Positions 11,184-20,706 are shown, counted from the first letter of the stretch. The stretch: DNA of 64,000 nucleotides from Qipengyuania xiamenensis (GCF_019711495.1 NZ_JAIGNM010000002.1:248001-312000), one strand, 5' to 3'. The notes: generated by a model from the letters alone, not told the origin. Program-made: numbers and translations.

Positions 11184-14100
11184 ATGCGAAAAATTCAATT
11201 CAACACGATCAAGGGTCTCGCCTTTTCGGCGTCCGCCTTGGCGCTCGTTTCGGGTGGCCAGGCTTTTGCGCAGGCCAGCGACGCTGACTGCCCCGAAGGC
11301 CAGGAAGAAGTCGACGGCGAATGCATCGTCCAGGACGGTGTAGACGGTGTTTCGAACAACGATCCCGGTAGCCAGGACGTTGTCGACGTAACCGAAACCG
11401 GTGCCGACGGCTCGCAGACCGCTGGCGCCATCGTCGTTACCGGCTCGCGTATCAAGCGCGACACCTACAGCAGCATCTCGCCGCTCCAGGTCCTGACCAC
11501 CGAAACGGAAAACGAAGCCGGCCTGTTCGACGCTTCGCAGATCCTCCAGCGCTCGGAAAGTGCTGCCGGTACGCAGATCGACGCAACCTTCAACGGCTTC
11601 GTCCTCGACAACGGCCCGGGTTCGCAGACGCTGAACCTTCGCGGCCTCGGTGCCGACCGTACGCTGCTTCTCATCAACGGCCGCCGCGTTGCGCCCGCCG
11701 GTGTGGAAGGCGCGCCTTCGGCTCCGTCGATCAACCTCCTGCCGAGCCCGCTGGTCGATCGCTACGACCTCCTGCTCGACGGTGCATCGTCGGTCTACGG
11801 TTCGGACGCTGTTGCCGGTGTGGGTAACATCATCCTGCGCAAGGACTTCGACGGTCTCGAACTGACCGCCAACGGCAACATCAACCCGCAGGGCGGCGGC
11901 GACGACTACACTGTCGCAGCTGGCTGGGGCTTCAACACCGACCGCGGTTTCTTCGGTATCGGTGCTGCCTACCAGTACACCGACGCGATCCGCCTGCGCG
12001 ATCGTGACTTCTTCCGTGGTTGCGACACCAACTACGAAGTCGACCAGAACGGCAACATCTACACCGTCGGTGTAGTCGACAACGCCAACGTCCTCGAAGA
12101 CAGCGGCGGCACGATCACCGTTTCGGAAAGCGAATGTAAGATCCAGGGCATCAACGGCCGTATCTTCAACCCGTTCACCCGTCTCGGCTCGATCTACTTC
12201 ACCGGCGGCGGCAACGGCAACATCCCGCTGCTTCCCGACTACAGCGAATCCACCGACGCCTTCGGCGACCCGGTCGACCGCAACGGTGATGGCATCCGTG
12301 ACGTCGACTTCCAGGACGTGAACGGCAACGCTGCCAACCTCGACCGCACCTTCCAGAGCCAGCAGAAGCTCTACAGCGGTCTTGCATACGGTGAGTACAC
12401 CTTCCCGGGTGCGGCAAACATCACGCCGTTCTTCGAAGCGCTGTACAGCCGTGCAGAGATTGAATCGGACAACACCGGCCTCGCTCAGTTCTTCCCGAGC
12501 GTGCCCGATCTCAACCAGTTCAACCCCTGTAACATCTTCACCAACCCGAACGGCACCGACTGCCGTGCGGCGGACAACGACTTCAACGGCCTGACCGGCA
12601 CTCCGTTCGCTCTGTCGACCGGTTTTGCTACGCCTGTCGTTCCGATCGTCACCGTCCGCGGCGACCGTAACAACTTCGAAGTTGTTCAGGAGCAGTATCG
12701 CGGTGTTCTCGGTGTGCGCGGCGACCTGCCGTTCATCTCGCCGAGCTGGACCTTCGAAGTTGCCGGTACGTATTCGCGTTCCGAAGGTGACTCGGTCCGT
12801 CGCGGTATCCGTGAAGACAAGCTCGCCTTCGCCCTGGGTCTCGACCCGACGGCAGACTACGATGGCGACGGCATCGTCGACAACGACGGTGACGGCATTG
12901 CCGACGACTACAGCACCAACGTGGACGTGTTCGGCGCCTTCGGTGACCCGCAGTGGATCGGCGAATGTAACGCGGCTGGCCTTGCCAACCCCGATCTCGC
13001 TCCGGCCGACCTCCTGCAGGGCTGTGTCCCGGTCAACCTGTTCGCCCCGAGCCTGCTCGGTTCGACCATCGGTGACTTCGCTACCCAGGCAGAGCGCGAC
13101 TACCTCTTCGGTGTCCGTACCTTCGACACGATCATCGAACAGAAGATCCTGTCGGCCTACATCACGGGTAACCTGTTCGAACTCCCTGCCGGCCCCGTGG
13201 GCGTCGTGCTTGGTGCCGAATACCGCGAAGACTCGATCGACTCGCGTCCGGACGAAGTTGCTTCGAACGGTCTCCTGATCTCGTTCTTCCAGGATCTCGG
13301 TGCCGTCGGCAGCAAGAACCTGAAGGAAGCTTTCGGTGAAATCGACATCCCGCTGCAGGCAGGCAAGCCCTGGGTTCAGGAACTGAACCTCAAGCTCGCA
13401 GGTCGTGTGACGGACGAAGAGTTCTACGGAACCAACTTCACCTACTCGCTCGCCGCCGGCTGGCGTCCGATCGAACCGCTCCAGCTGAAGTTCACCTATG
13501 GTACGTCGTTCCGTGCGCCGAACCTGCGTGAAAACTTCCTGGCCGGTCAGTCGGGCTTCAACACGATTTTCGACCCCTGCGCGGTTCCCGATGCAGCGTT
13601 CGACTCGATCAACGGCTACGATCCGACGCAGGACACGCGTGACCAGACGGTCCTCGACAACTGTATCCGTGAAGGCCGCGATCCGACCACCGTCGGTATC
13701 GACAACCAGGGTCTGAACACCTTCCAGAGCGCAAGCGTCGAAATCACTTCGGGTGGTAGCTTCGACCTCGATCCGGAAACCTCGCGTTCGCTGACTGCCG
13801 GTTTCGCCTTCGAGGAAACCTTCGGTGACGGCTTCGACGTTGCCCTTGGTGCGACCTACTTCGACATCAAGGTGAAGGACTCGATCATCGAGCCGTCGGC
13901 ACAGTTCATCGTGAACGACTGTTTCACGCGTGACGATGGCCAGCGCAGCCCGTTCTGTGACCGTATCTCCTACGATACGAGCGCAACTTCGCGCTTCCTG
14001 GTCTCCGACGTCTTCGCCGGGTTCATCAACCTGAACCAGGAAAGCGTCCGCGGCATGGACTTCAACGCCAACTTCGGCAAGGAAGTCGAAATGTTCGGCA

Positions 14101-14660
14101 CGCTGGTCGACTTCGGCCTGAACGTTCGTGCGAACCACCTGATCGAGCGTAGCTCGCTCTTCATCAACGATGACGGTTCGCAGGCATTCGATGACGACGC
14201 AGGTGAATTCAGCCTTCCCAAGTGGACCGGCCGCAGCACCCTGACCGCCGACATCGACAAGTTCCGCCTGTCGTACACCATCCGTTACACCGGTCCGGTG
14301 GAACAGGATGCTGACGGTATCGATGAATTCAGCGACGCATTCGGCAACGGCCCGGACGGTAACCCGACCGGCTTCGTCTCCGACACCTGCCTTGGTGGCG
14401 GTTCGCCGAGCGGTGTGGTTGCCGGTGACGGCATCTACTGCCGTGACGTTGGCTTCGCCGATGCGCAGTTCCTGCACACCGCTTCGCTGCGCTATCGTTC
14501 GGACACCTGGAGCTTCCTGGCCGGCGTCAGCAACATCTTCGACACGGCTCCGCCGCTCGTAGACAGCAACGAAGTTCTCGCCATCGCCAACACTGCGATC
14601 GGTGCAGGCTACGACTACAACGGTCGTGAATTCTTCTTCGAAGTTACGAAAGAGTTCTAA
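11184..14660 (+). CDS. TonB-dependent outer-membrane receptor 1 (cysteine-rich)
   Basis: The 1158-residue precursor has a Sec signal peptide ending GGQAFA before QASD. An N-terminal extension contains a Cys pair. The plug domain follows, with AIVVTGSRIKRD, LNLRGLGADRTLLLINGRR and DGASSVYGSDAVAGVGNIIL. A large beta-barrel ends in the terminal Phe expected for BAM substrates. It would import an unknown ligand across the outer membrane using TonB/ExbBD. The ATG at 11184 is chosen because GGAG lies upstream and the signal peptide starts there. Unusual points are 14 cysteines in seven neighbouring pairs, and Asp-rich loops (D365-D373 and D558-D575) resembling calcium-binding repeats. A terminator separates it from the downstream S9 peptidase gene. 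Confidence 0.95.
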   Translation: MRKIQFNTIKGLAFSASALALVSGGQAFAQASDADCPEGQEEVDGECIVQDGVDGVSNNDPGSQDVVDVTETGADGSQTAGAIVVTGSRIKRDTYSSISPLQVLTTETENEAGLFDASQILQRSESAAGTQIDATFNGFVLDNGPGSQTLNLRGLGADRTLLLINGRRVAPAGVEGAPSAPSINLLPSPLVDRYDLLLDGASSVYGSDAVAGVGNIILRKDFDGLELTANGNINPQGGGDDYTVAAGWGFNTDRGFFGIGAAYQYTDAIRLRDRDFFRGCDTNYEVDQNGNIYTVGVVDNANVLEDSGGTITVSESECKIQGINGRIFNPFTRLGSIYFTGGGNGNIPLLPDYSESTDAFGDPVDRNGDGIRDVDFQDVNGNAANLDRTFQSQQKLYSGLAYGEYTFPGAANITPFFEALYSRAEIESDNTGLAQFFPSVPDLNQFNPCNIFTNPNGTDCRAADNDFNGLTGTPFALSTGFATPVVPIVTVRGDRNNFEVVQEQYRGVLGVRGDLPFISPSWTFEVAGTYSRSEGDSVRRGIREDKLAFALGLDPTADYDGDGIVDNDGDGIADDYSTNVDVFGAFGDPQWIGECNAAGLANPDLAPADLLQGCVPVNLFAPSLLGSTIGDFATQAERDYLFGVRTFDTIIEQKILSAYITGNLFELPAGPVGVVLGAEYREDSIDSRPDEVASNGLLISFFQDLGAVGSKNLKEAFGEIDIPLQAGKPWVQELNLKLAGRVTDEEFYGTNFTYSLAAGWRPIEPLQLKFTYGTSFRAPNLRENFLAGQSGFNTIFDPCAVPDAAFDSINGYDPTQDTRDQTVLDNCIREGRDPTTVGIDNQGLNTFQSASVEITSGGSFDLDPETSRSLTAGFAFEETFGDGFDVALGATYFDIKVKDSIIEPSAQFIVNDCFTRDDGQRSPFCDRISYDTSATSRFLVSDVFAGFINLNQESVRGMDFNANFGKEVEMFGTLVDFGLNVRANHLIERSSLFINDDGSQAFDDDAGEFSLPKWTGRSTLTADIDKFRLSYTIRYTGPVEQDADGIDEFSDAFGNGPDGNPTGFVSDTCLGGGSPSGVVAGDGIYCRDVGFADAQFLHTASLRYRSDTWSFLAGVSNIFDTAPPLVDSNEVLAIANTAIGAGYDYNGREFFFEVTKEF

Positions 14661-14690
14661 TACCGTTCAGCTTTGATAAGCTAACAAATC

Positions 14691-14730
14691 TGGGCGGTCC
14701 TATGCGAATCGCGTAGGGCCGCCCATTTCG
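14691..14730 (+). terminator. Terminator between receptor 1 and the S9 peptidase
   Basis: A 12-bp stem with one G-T wobble (14691-14702 with 14714-14725) is followed by TTTCGTTC. It lies 30 nt past the receptor stop and could attenuate rather than abolish read-through into the peptidase gene 55 nt further on. Confidence 0.6.
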
Positions 14731-14779
14731 TTCAAGGGGAAATTCCGTCCCGCGGGACAAGTCTTGTGAGAGTTCTGAG

Positions 14780-16771
14780 ATGAAGACTTTACGAACAGTA
14801 CTGCTGGCAGCTGTAGCTGGCACCATGGCACTGGGGGTCGCACCCTCTACTGCACAGACCACCGGCCAACCCACCGTTCCGATCGAGGTCTGGGCGCTTC
14901 GCGATTCCATGACGCAGGTACAGGTTTCGCCCAGCGGGAAGAACATCCTGGTGATCAAGAACGAGAGCCGTGAGGGCGACTACCTCATGGAACTCTACGA
15001 CACCGACGATCTCGGCAAGAAGCCGTACCGCATCGCAGCTGACCCGATGGAGATCATCGGCGCACAGTGGGTGAGCGACGATTACATCTTCGGCACCGCC
15101 TGGCAGCAGAACCGCAGCAAGGTGAACGGTCCCGAACAGGGCACCTACGACTACGCTTCGTTCATCTTCGATGTGAAGAAGAAGAAGTTCCGCCGTATCG
15201 AAGGCGTCTTCAGCATCGCATCGCTGCTACCGAACGAGCCCGATCACATCCTGATCGGAACCGGCCGCGAGGTCGGCAGCGCGATCGAAGTCGATCCTTT
15301 CTCGGCTTTCCGTCCGCGTGAATATTCCAAGCTCAACCTCAAGACGGGCGGCAAGCAGCTCGTCCTGAAGGGTAGCGAGAAGTACCCGACCGCAGTCTTC
15401 GACAGCGAAGGCAACGCACGCTGGACCTCGGGTTACGACCGCGCGACCAAGGAAGAAGTGACCTACTACCGCAAGCCGGGTGAAAGTTCGTGGACCGAGT
15501 TCGCGCGCTACGACCAGGACAAGCACGAGAACCTCTATCGCGTTCTTTCGGGCTTCATGGGTCTGCGCGGCTTCAAGGCCGACGATCCGAACATCGGTTA
15601 CGTCATCGACAACCGCGGTGAAGACAAGGCTGCGCTCTGGGAGTTCAACTTCGAGACGGGTCAGTTCGGCGAGAAGCTCGCCGGTACCGACCAGGCCGAC
15701 ATCATGTGGATCCAGACGAGCTCGATCCCGGGTGACGACACCCTGGTCGCAGCCCGCTATCCGTGGGACAAGCGCAACCGTATCTGGTTCGACGAAACGG
15801 AAAAGGCGCTTTACGAAGCTCTCGAATCCCAGATCCCGCATGCGCACGAGGTCAGCATCTCGAGCCGTTCGCGCGATGGCAACACCATGATCGTCCAGAA
15901 CCGCGGTCCGCGTGACCCGGGTTCGTTCTGGCTGGTCAAGGACGGCCGCATGAGCAAGCTCGGCAGCCGCAACCCGCTGCTCAAGCCGGAAGATCTCTCG
16001 GATGTCGAATTCATCCGTTATCCGGCTCGCGACGGCAAGACGATCTCGGGGTACGTCACCAAGCCGAAGGGTGAAGGTCCGTTCCCGCTGGTGGTCCTGC
16101 CGCACGGCGGCCCGCACGTGAACGAAGTCATCAGCTATGACGAGTGGGGCCAGCTCCTCGCCAATGCCGGTTACATGGTCCTGCAGCCGCAGTACCGCAT
16201 GTCGGTGGGTTGGGGTCAGGAACTGTTCGACAGCGCCTATGGCCAGCACGGCCTCGCCATGCAGGACGACAAGGACGACGGTGCGCAGTACCTGATCGAC
16301 CAGGGCATGGTGGATCCGGATCGCGTTGCGATGTTCGGCTGGTCCTATGGTGGTTATGCCGCTCTGGTGGCCGCTTCGCGCGAGCCCAACATGTACCAGT
16401 GCGTCATCGCCGGTGCGGCCGTTGCCGATCCCGAGAAGGTCTACAAGCTGCGTAGCAACCCGTGGACCCCGAAGGCGATCGATGACTGGGCGCAGCGTCG
16501 CGGCATGATCGGCATCAACCCGATCAACGAAGTGTCGAAGGTCAACGTGCCCGTGCTGATGGTGCATGGCGACGTCGATGCGCGCGTCCTCTACTTCAAC
16601 TTCGAGGACTATCGCGACGCGATGCAGAAGGCAGGCAAGACCGATGCCCAGTTCCTCACCCTGACCGGTGCGGACCACTTCTACAGCACGCTCATGTACG
16701 AGCACCAGGAGCAGTTCTACACCAAGATGCTGGACTTCCTGGCCAACGATTGCGGACCGGGCGGCCTCTAA
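14780..16771 (+). CDS. Exported S9 family (prolyl-oligopeptidase-type) serine peptidase
   Basis: This 663-residue protein has a Sec signal (LAAVAGTMALGVAPSTAQ), a beta-propeller-like N-terminal half, and a C-terminal alpha/beta-hydrolase domain. The catalytic triad is Ser522 in GWSYGGY, probably Asp600 in HGDVDAR, and His633 in GADHFYS. HGGPH forms the usual oxyanion-side motif. Family members remove dipeptides or acylated residues from short peptides, so a periplasmic role in peptide breakdown is likely. GAGAG precedes the ATG. Its position directly after the TonB-dependent receptor, with similar codon usage, suggests the two handle the same peptide-type nutrient; this is an inference. Confidence 0.93.
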   Translation: MKTLRTVLLAAVAGTMALGVAPSTAQTTGQPTVPIEVWALRDSMTQVQVSPSGKNILVIKNESREGDYLMELYDTDDLGKKPYRIAADPMEIIGAQWVSDDYIFGTAWQQNRSKVNGPEQGTYDYASFIFDVKKKKFRRIEGVFSIASLLPNEPDHILIGTGREVGSAIEVDPFSAFRPREYSKLNLKTGGKQLVLKGSEKYPTAVFDSEGNARWTSGYDRATKEEVTYYRKPGESSWTEFARYDQDKHENLYRVLSGFMGLRGFKADDPNIGYVIDNRGEDKAALWEFNFETGQFGEKLAGTDQADIMWIQTSSIPGDDTLVAARYPWDKRNRIWFDETEKALYEALESQIPHAHEVSISSRSRDGNTMIVQNRGPRDPGSFWLVKDGRMSKLGSRNPLLKPEDLSDVEFIRYPARDGKTISGYVTKPKGEGPFPLVVLPHGGPHVNEVISYDEWGQLLANAGYMVLQPQYRMSVGWGQELFDSAYGQHGLAMQDDKDDGAQYLIDQGMVDPDRVAMFGWSYGGYAALVAASREPNMYQCVIAGAAVADPEKVYKLRSNPWTPKAIDDWAQRRGMIGINPINEVSKVNVPVLMVHGDVDARVLYFNFEDYRDAMQKAGKTDAQFLTLTGADHFYSTLMYEHQEQFYTKMLDFLANDCGPGGL

Positions 16772-16792
16772 GGCTCTCGAACCGACAAACAG

Positions 16793-16822
16793 AAAGCCCG
16801 GCGGGAAACCGCCGGGCTTTTT
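16793..16822 (+). terminator. Bidirectional intrinsic terminator
   Basis: A perfect 12-bp stem (16793-16804 with 16809-16820) with a GAAA tetraloop is followed by T runs on the plus strand. It is preceded by A-rich sequence that gives a T-rich tract on the minus strand. It lies between two convergent genes and can serve both. Confidence 0.88.
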
Positions 16823-16855
16823 CGTTGCCGTGATGGAAAGCTGGGGGCGGGCGCC

Positions 16856-17383
16856 TTACCGGACGCGGCGGCCCTTCACGCCGTTCTGGCCGTTGAGGCG
16901 GACCCAGAACGAACCCATCGCCGCCTGTTCCAGCTCGACCTCGTCACCGACCTTGGGCTTGAACCGGCGGGGCGGGTCGTTGACCTGCCAGACGCTGCCT
17001 TCGCTGATGGTGATCTGGTAACCTTCGCGGCCCACCTGGCGCACCGCAGTGATCTGCGAGGTCATCGCATCGTCGTTTTCATCGTCGCTGCCGCCGAAGA
17101 TGCCGGTCTTGGGCAGCGAAAAGCCGAACAGGCCGCGGCGGGTTTCGCGGATATCTTCCTTGTCGACGACCTGGATCTCGCCGGAGTCGCTCGCGCTGAC
17201 CACGGCCGCAACCTCGCGATCGTAACACGCAAGACGCTCTTCCGGGGCTTCGATCGACTGGCAATTTTTCAGCGCTGCGAGCTGTTCGCTCCCGTCGGCA
17301 TCCTGCGCAAGCCCGAGCGAAGGGGGTGCCGCGAGGAGTATGATGATACCGGTTGCGGTAAGATTCTTTCGAAGCGTGGTCAT
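16856..17383 (-). CDS. Exported protein of unknown function with a RLACYD motif
   Basis: This 175-residue protein has a signal peptide (GIIILLAAPPSLGLAQ). Its mature N-terminus contains NCQSIEAPEERLACYD, a two-cysteine motif (C-x-I then RLxCYD) found in various proteobacterial periplasmic proteins, including VasI-type ones. The rest has a short Gly-rich linker and a C-terminal beta-rich part (GYQITISEGSVWQVND, GDEVELEQAAMGSFWVRL) that may be an OB/SH3-like fold. No type VI secretion genes are nearby, so a T6SS role is not supported. The start at 17383 is taken because it opens the signal peptide; the longer ATG 11 codons upstream adds no plausible N-terminus. Confidence 0.75.
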   Translation of the reverse strand: MTTLRKNLTATGIIILLAAPPSLGLAQDADGSEQLAALKNCQSIEAPEERLACYDREVAAVVSASDSGEIQVVDKEDIRETRRGLFGFSLPKTGIFGGSDDENDDAMTSQITAVRQVGREGYQITISEGSVWQVNDPPRRFKPKVGDEVELEQAAMGSFWVRLNGQNGVKGRRVR

Positions 17384-17649
17384 GATCGCATACTCGCTTG
17401 GTTCTCTTGTGCACACTGCCTGCTTGAAGGCTTATCGGTGCGGTTTCGGGCCGCTTTGCTCGCGCTTTCCGGAGGATGTTTCAACTGTAACCGGAATGTC
17501 ACACCGGCAAGATTCCGTTTATATCATTTGTGTCTGCGATTGCTCCCCGCCTGCGCATCGGCCTAGATGCGCCACATTCGGACACATGTCTGAATCCAGT
17601 CTTTTCTAGGGGTGCCGTATGTGTGGCATCTGAAATTGAGGGGAAACTA

Positions 17650-20562
17650 ATGTCTTATCGTTTCACCAAGGCCTCGCTCCTGACGGGCACGGTCATGGCA
17701 GGTGCCATGATCGCTTCGCCCGCTCTGGCGCAGGCTGACGACCAGGATAACGAACCGGCAACCCAGCCGGGCGTGCAGGCTGAAGAAGCTGCACCGATCG
17801 TTGTCACCGGCTCGCGTATTGCGCGTCGCAACGTCGAAACCGCTGCACCGATCGCAGTCATCCAGGACGAAGAGTTCAAGCTCTCGGGTACCGTCAACGT
17901 CGAGAACGTGGTCAACACGCTCCCGCAGGTTGTCCCGGGCTTCACTTCGAACTCGAACAACCCGGGTACCGGTACCGCAACGCTGAACCTTCGCGGTCTC
18001 GGCTCGGCTCGTACCCTCGTCCTCGTGAACGACCGTCGCTGGATGTTCTACGATACCTCGCAGGTCGTCGACCTTAACACGATCCCCTCGTTCCTGCTCG
18101 ACTCGGTCGACGTTGTGACCGGTGGTGCATCGGCAGTTTACGGTTCGGACGCACTTTCGGGCGTCGTGAACTTCAACCTGCGTCAGATCGACGGCATCGA
18201 AATGGGTGGCCAGTACTCGATCACCGAACGCGGTGACGGCGCTCGCTACGAAGTCCACGGTGCAATCGGTACCTCGTTCGACGACGGCCGCGGTAGCGCC
18301 ACCGTCTTCGCCGAGTACTTCAACCGTGACTCGATCTTCCAGGGCGACCGTGGTTTCTCGAACTTCGCACTCGGCGGTGAAAGCTTCGGCCTGAACCAGC
18401 TGCAGTTCGGTTCGTCGACCCTCCCGAACGGCGTTATCCGTTACTTCGGTGACGGCGACCGCACCGGCACGGACTTCGCTGCCAACAACGCAGTCGTCTT
18501 CGACGATGTTGCAGGTGACTTCCGTCAGCGCGCTGGCGACACCTACAACTACGCTCCGGTCAACTACCTGCAGATCCCGCAGGAACGTTACCTGATCGGC
18601 GGTTACGCTGACTACGACATCGGTGGCGGTCACACGTTCTACACCGAAGTCGCATTCGTGAATAACCGCGTTGCACAGGAACTGGCTGCTACGCCGGTTA
18701 CCGGTTCGTTCACCGTCAACCTCGACACGATCGAGCCGTTCCTCAACGCTGCCGACTTCGCTCAGCTCCAGCAGCTGAACGCTACGGAAACCGATGGCGA
18801 TCCCGACAACATCCTGCTCTTCCTGCAGCGTCGTACGATCGAAACCGGTGCGCGTAACTCGCTCGACGAGCGTAACGCATTCCGCGTCCTCGGCGGCATC
18901 AGCGGCCCGATCGGCGATTACCTCTCGTATGACGCATACTACATGTATGCACGTACGCGTAACGCCAACGTCCAGGATGGTAACATCTCGCGTTCGGCCT
19001 TCCAGGCTGGCCTCGACGGTACCGCAGCACCGATCAACATCTTCGGTCTCGGCACCCTGACGGACGACATGGTCAACCAGATCTCGATCCGTGCACAGAA
19101 CGGCGACGTCTCGACCCTCGAAAACGCTGTTGCCACCGTTTCGGGTACCTTCGGCGATTTCGCCATCGGTGCTGACTCGGAGCCGGTTGCATTCGCAGTC
19201 GGTGCTGAATACCGCGGCGTTGCTTCGCAGTTCATTCCTGACACCGCACTGGCTTCGGGAGACGTGATCGGCTTCAACGCCGGTAACCCGACCGAAGGTT
19301 CGTACAACGTCAAGGAACTGTTCGCCGAAGTTAACGTGCCGATCGAATTCGGTTCGGCTCGCCTCGAGTTCACCGGTGCAGGTCGTTATTCGGACTACTC
19401 GCTCGACAACGTCGGCGGTGTCTGGACCTACGCAGGTGGTGTCGAGTTCTCGCCGATCCCGGACGTTACGCTCCGTGGTCAGTACCAGCGTGCAGTTCGT
19501 GCCCCGAACGTGGGTGAGCTCTTCGGCGGTCAGTCGATCGGCTTCCCGGGCGCAACCGACCCCTGCGGTACCGCAGCAGCAACTGCCGGCAGCGCACTTG
19601 GCAACCTCTGTGTCGCCAACGGTGTTCCGGTCGCCAACCTCGGTAACCCGGGCATCCAGCTGAACGCGCAGATCCCTGCACTGTTCGGTGGTAACCCGAA
19701 CCTCGAAGAAGAAACCGGTGACAGCTGGACTGCTGGTATCGTTCTCCAGCCGAGCTTCCTGCCCGGCCTGGCGATCACCGCCGACTACTTCGACATCGAG
19801 ATTGCAAACGCGATCACCACGATCTCGCTGCAGAACTCGTTCGACCTGTGCTTCAACCAGGTGCAGGATCCGAATGCTCCGGCTTGCGGCGCGTTCTTCG
19901 GCAACGGTCCGATCCGTAACGCTGCTGGCGCAATCACCACTGCAAACCCGCCGGTCCTCGGTGGTCAGAACGTGGCAACGCTGGGCGTCTCGGGTGTCGA
20001 CCTTCAGGCAACCTACAGCACGACCATTCCGTTCTCGCTGATGACCGACACGGGCGAACAGGACTTCAACCTGTCGTTCCTCGGTACCTGGACTGAAAAG
20101 TCGTTCTTCGAGCCGTTCGCTGGTGCGGACATCGTCGAATGTGCTGGCAAGTTCGGCATCAACTGCGGTGAACCGACCCCGTCGTTCAAGTGGACTGCGC
20201 GTGCATCGTTCGTCGATGGCCCGCTGACCACCTCGATCCGCTGGCGTCACCTGTCGGCTGTCGACGATGACGACGATACGGTCGACTACAACGCCTTCAA
20301 CGGTGTTGAGCGTATCCCGGCATACGACATCCTCGACCTCACCTTCTCGGCTGAGGCTACCGAGAACGTCACCGTGACCGTTGGTGTGAACAACATCTTC
20401 GACACGCTGCCGCAGACGCCGACCTTCGACGCCGACGGCTTCGTTTCGTCGACGAACAACGGTACGCTGCTTGGTGACAACCAGGAGCAGGCCAACACCT
20501 ACCCGAGCACCTACGAAGTGCTTGGTCGCGACTTCTTCGTCTCGGCTCTGCTTAAGTTCTAA
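17650..20562 (+). CDS. TonB-dependent outer-membrane receptor 2
   Basis: The 970-residue precursor has a signal peptide ending ASPALA before QADD. The plug domain contains PIVVTGSRIARRN, LNLRGLGSARTLVLVNDRR and ASAVYGSDALSGVVNF, followed by a beta-barrel ending LLKF. It is clearly paralogous to receptor 1 but shorter, and has only six cysteines, also in three neighbouring pairs. AGGGGA about 5 nt before the ATG at 17650 supports this start. It probably imports a large or scarce nutrient with TonB energy; the ligand is unknown. The approximately 265-bp upstream region is non-coding and separates it from the divergent exported protein. A strong terminator follows. Confidence 0.95.
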   Translation: MSYRFTKASLLTGTVMAGAMIASPALAQADDQDNEPATQPGVQAEEAAPIVVTGSRIARRNVETAAPIAVIQDEEFKLSGTVNVENVVNTLPQVVPGFTSNSNNPGTGTATLNLRGLGSARTLVLVNDRRWMFYDTSQVVDLNTIPSFLLDSVDVVTGGASAVYGSDALSGVVNFNLRQIDGIEMGGQYSITERGDGARYEVHGAIGTSFDDGRGSATVFAEYFNRDSIFQGDRGFSNFALGGESFGLNQLQFGSSTLPNGVIRYFGDGDRTGTDFAANNAVVFDDVAGDFRQRAGDTYNYAPVNYLQIPQERYLIGGYADYDIGGGHTFYTEVAFVNNRVAQELAATPVTGSFTVNLDTIEPFLNAADFAQLQQLNATETDGDPDNILLFLQRRTIETGARNSLDERNAFRVLGGISGPIGDYLSYDAYYMYARTRNANVQDGNISRSAFQAGLDGTAAPINIFGLGTLTDDMVNQISIRAQNGDVSTLENAVATVSGTFGDFAIGADSEPVAFAVGAEYRGVASQFIPDTALASGDVIGFNAGNPTEGSYNVKELFAEVNVPIEFGSARLEFTGAGRYSDYSLDNVGGVWTYAGGVEFSPIPDVTLRGQYQRAVRAPNVGELFGGQSIGFPGATDPCGTAAATAGSALGNLCVANGVPVANLGNPGIQLNAQIPALFGGNPNLEEETGDSWTAGIVLQPSFLPGLAITADYFDIEIANAITTISLQNSFDLCFNQVQDPNAPACGAFFGNGPIRNAAGAITTANPPVLGGQNVATLGVSGVDLQATYSTTIPFSLMTDTGEQDFNLSFLGTWTEKSFFEPFAGADIVECAGKFGINCGEPTPSFKWTARASFVDGPLTTSIRWRHLSAVDDDDDTVDYNAFNGVERIPAYDILDLTFSAEATENVTVTVGVNNIFDTLPQTPTFDADGFVSSTNNGTLLGDNQEQANTYPSTYEVLGRDFFVSALLKF

Positions 20563-20591
20563 GCGCAGCCGCGAGACGTCTCGCACAAGAG

Positions 20592-20626
20592 GGGCGGCGG
20601 ACTTCGGTCCGCCGCCCTTTTTCTTT
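20592..20626 (+). terminator. Intrinsic terminator with TTCG tetraloop after receptor 2
   Basis: A perfect 11-bp stem (20592-20602 with 20607-20617) closed by a very stable TTCG loop is followed by TTTTTCTTT. It lies 29 nt past the receptor stop. Confidence 0.92.
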
Positions 20627-20706
20627 GTCCGCAATACGCGCAAGACGTGGCAAGGCGCACGCCATGGCCGTGCGGCTAGCGCGCGCTACTGATTTGTGGG
20701 TGGGGC

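Noticed and set aside
10954-11184. A 76-codon minus-strand frame in the leader of receptor 1
   Set aside because: There is no ribosome binding site or domain, and the composition is low-complexity. It is probably a chance frame in the non-coding leader.
11181-14477. A long minus-strand open frame (1098 codons) opposite TonB-dependent receptor 1
   Set aside because: The receptor avoids TTA, CTA and TCA codons, so the antisense frame has no stops. The antisense protein has no plausible domains, signal or ribosome binding site.
16856-17383. Assignment of the RLACYD protein as a type VI secretion component (VasI)
   Set aside because: Only the short two-cysteine motif is shared. No other T6SS genes are nearby, and the motif occurs widely in periplasmic proteins.
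17647-20643. A long minus-strand open frame (998 codons) opposite TonB-dependent receptor 2
   Set aside because: This has the same cause: strong codon bias in the receptor removes antisense stops. The product is a Val/Arg/Glu-rich shadow sequence.
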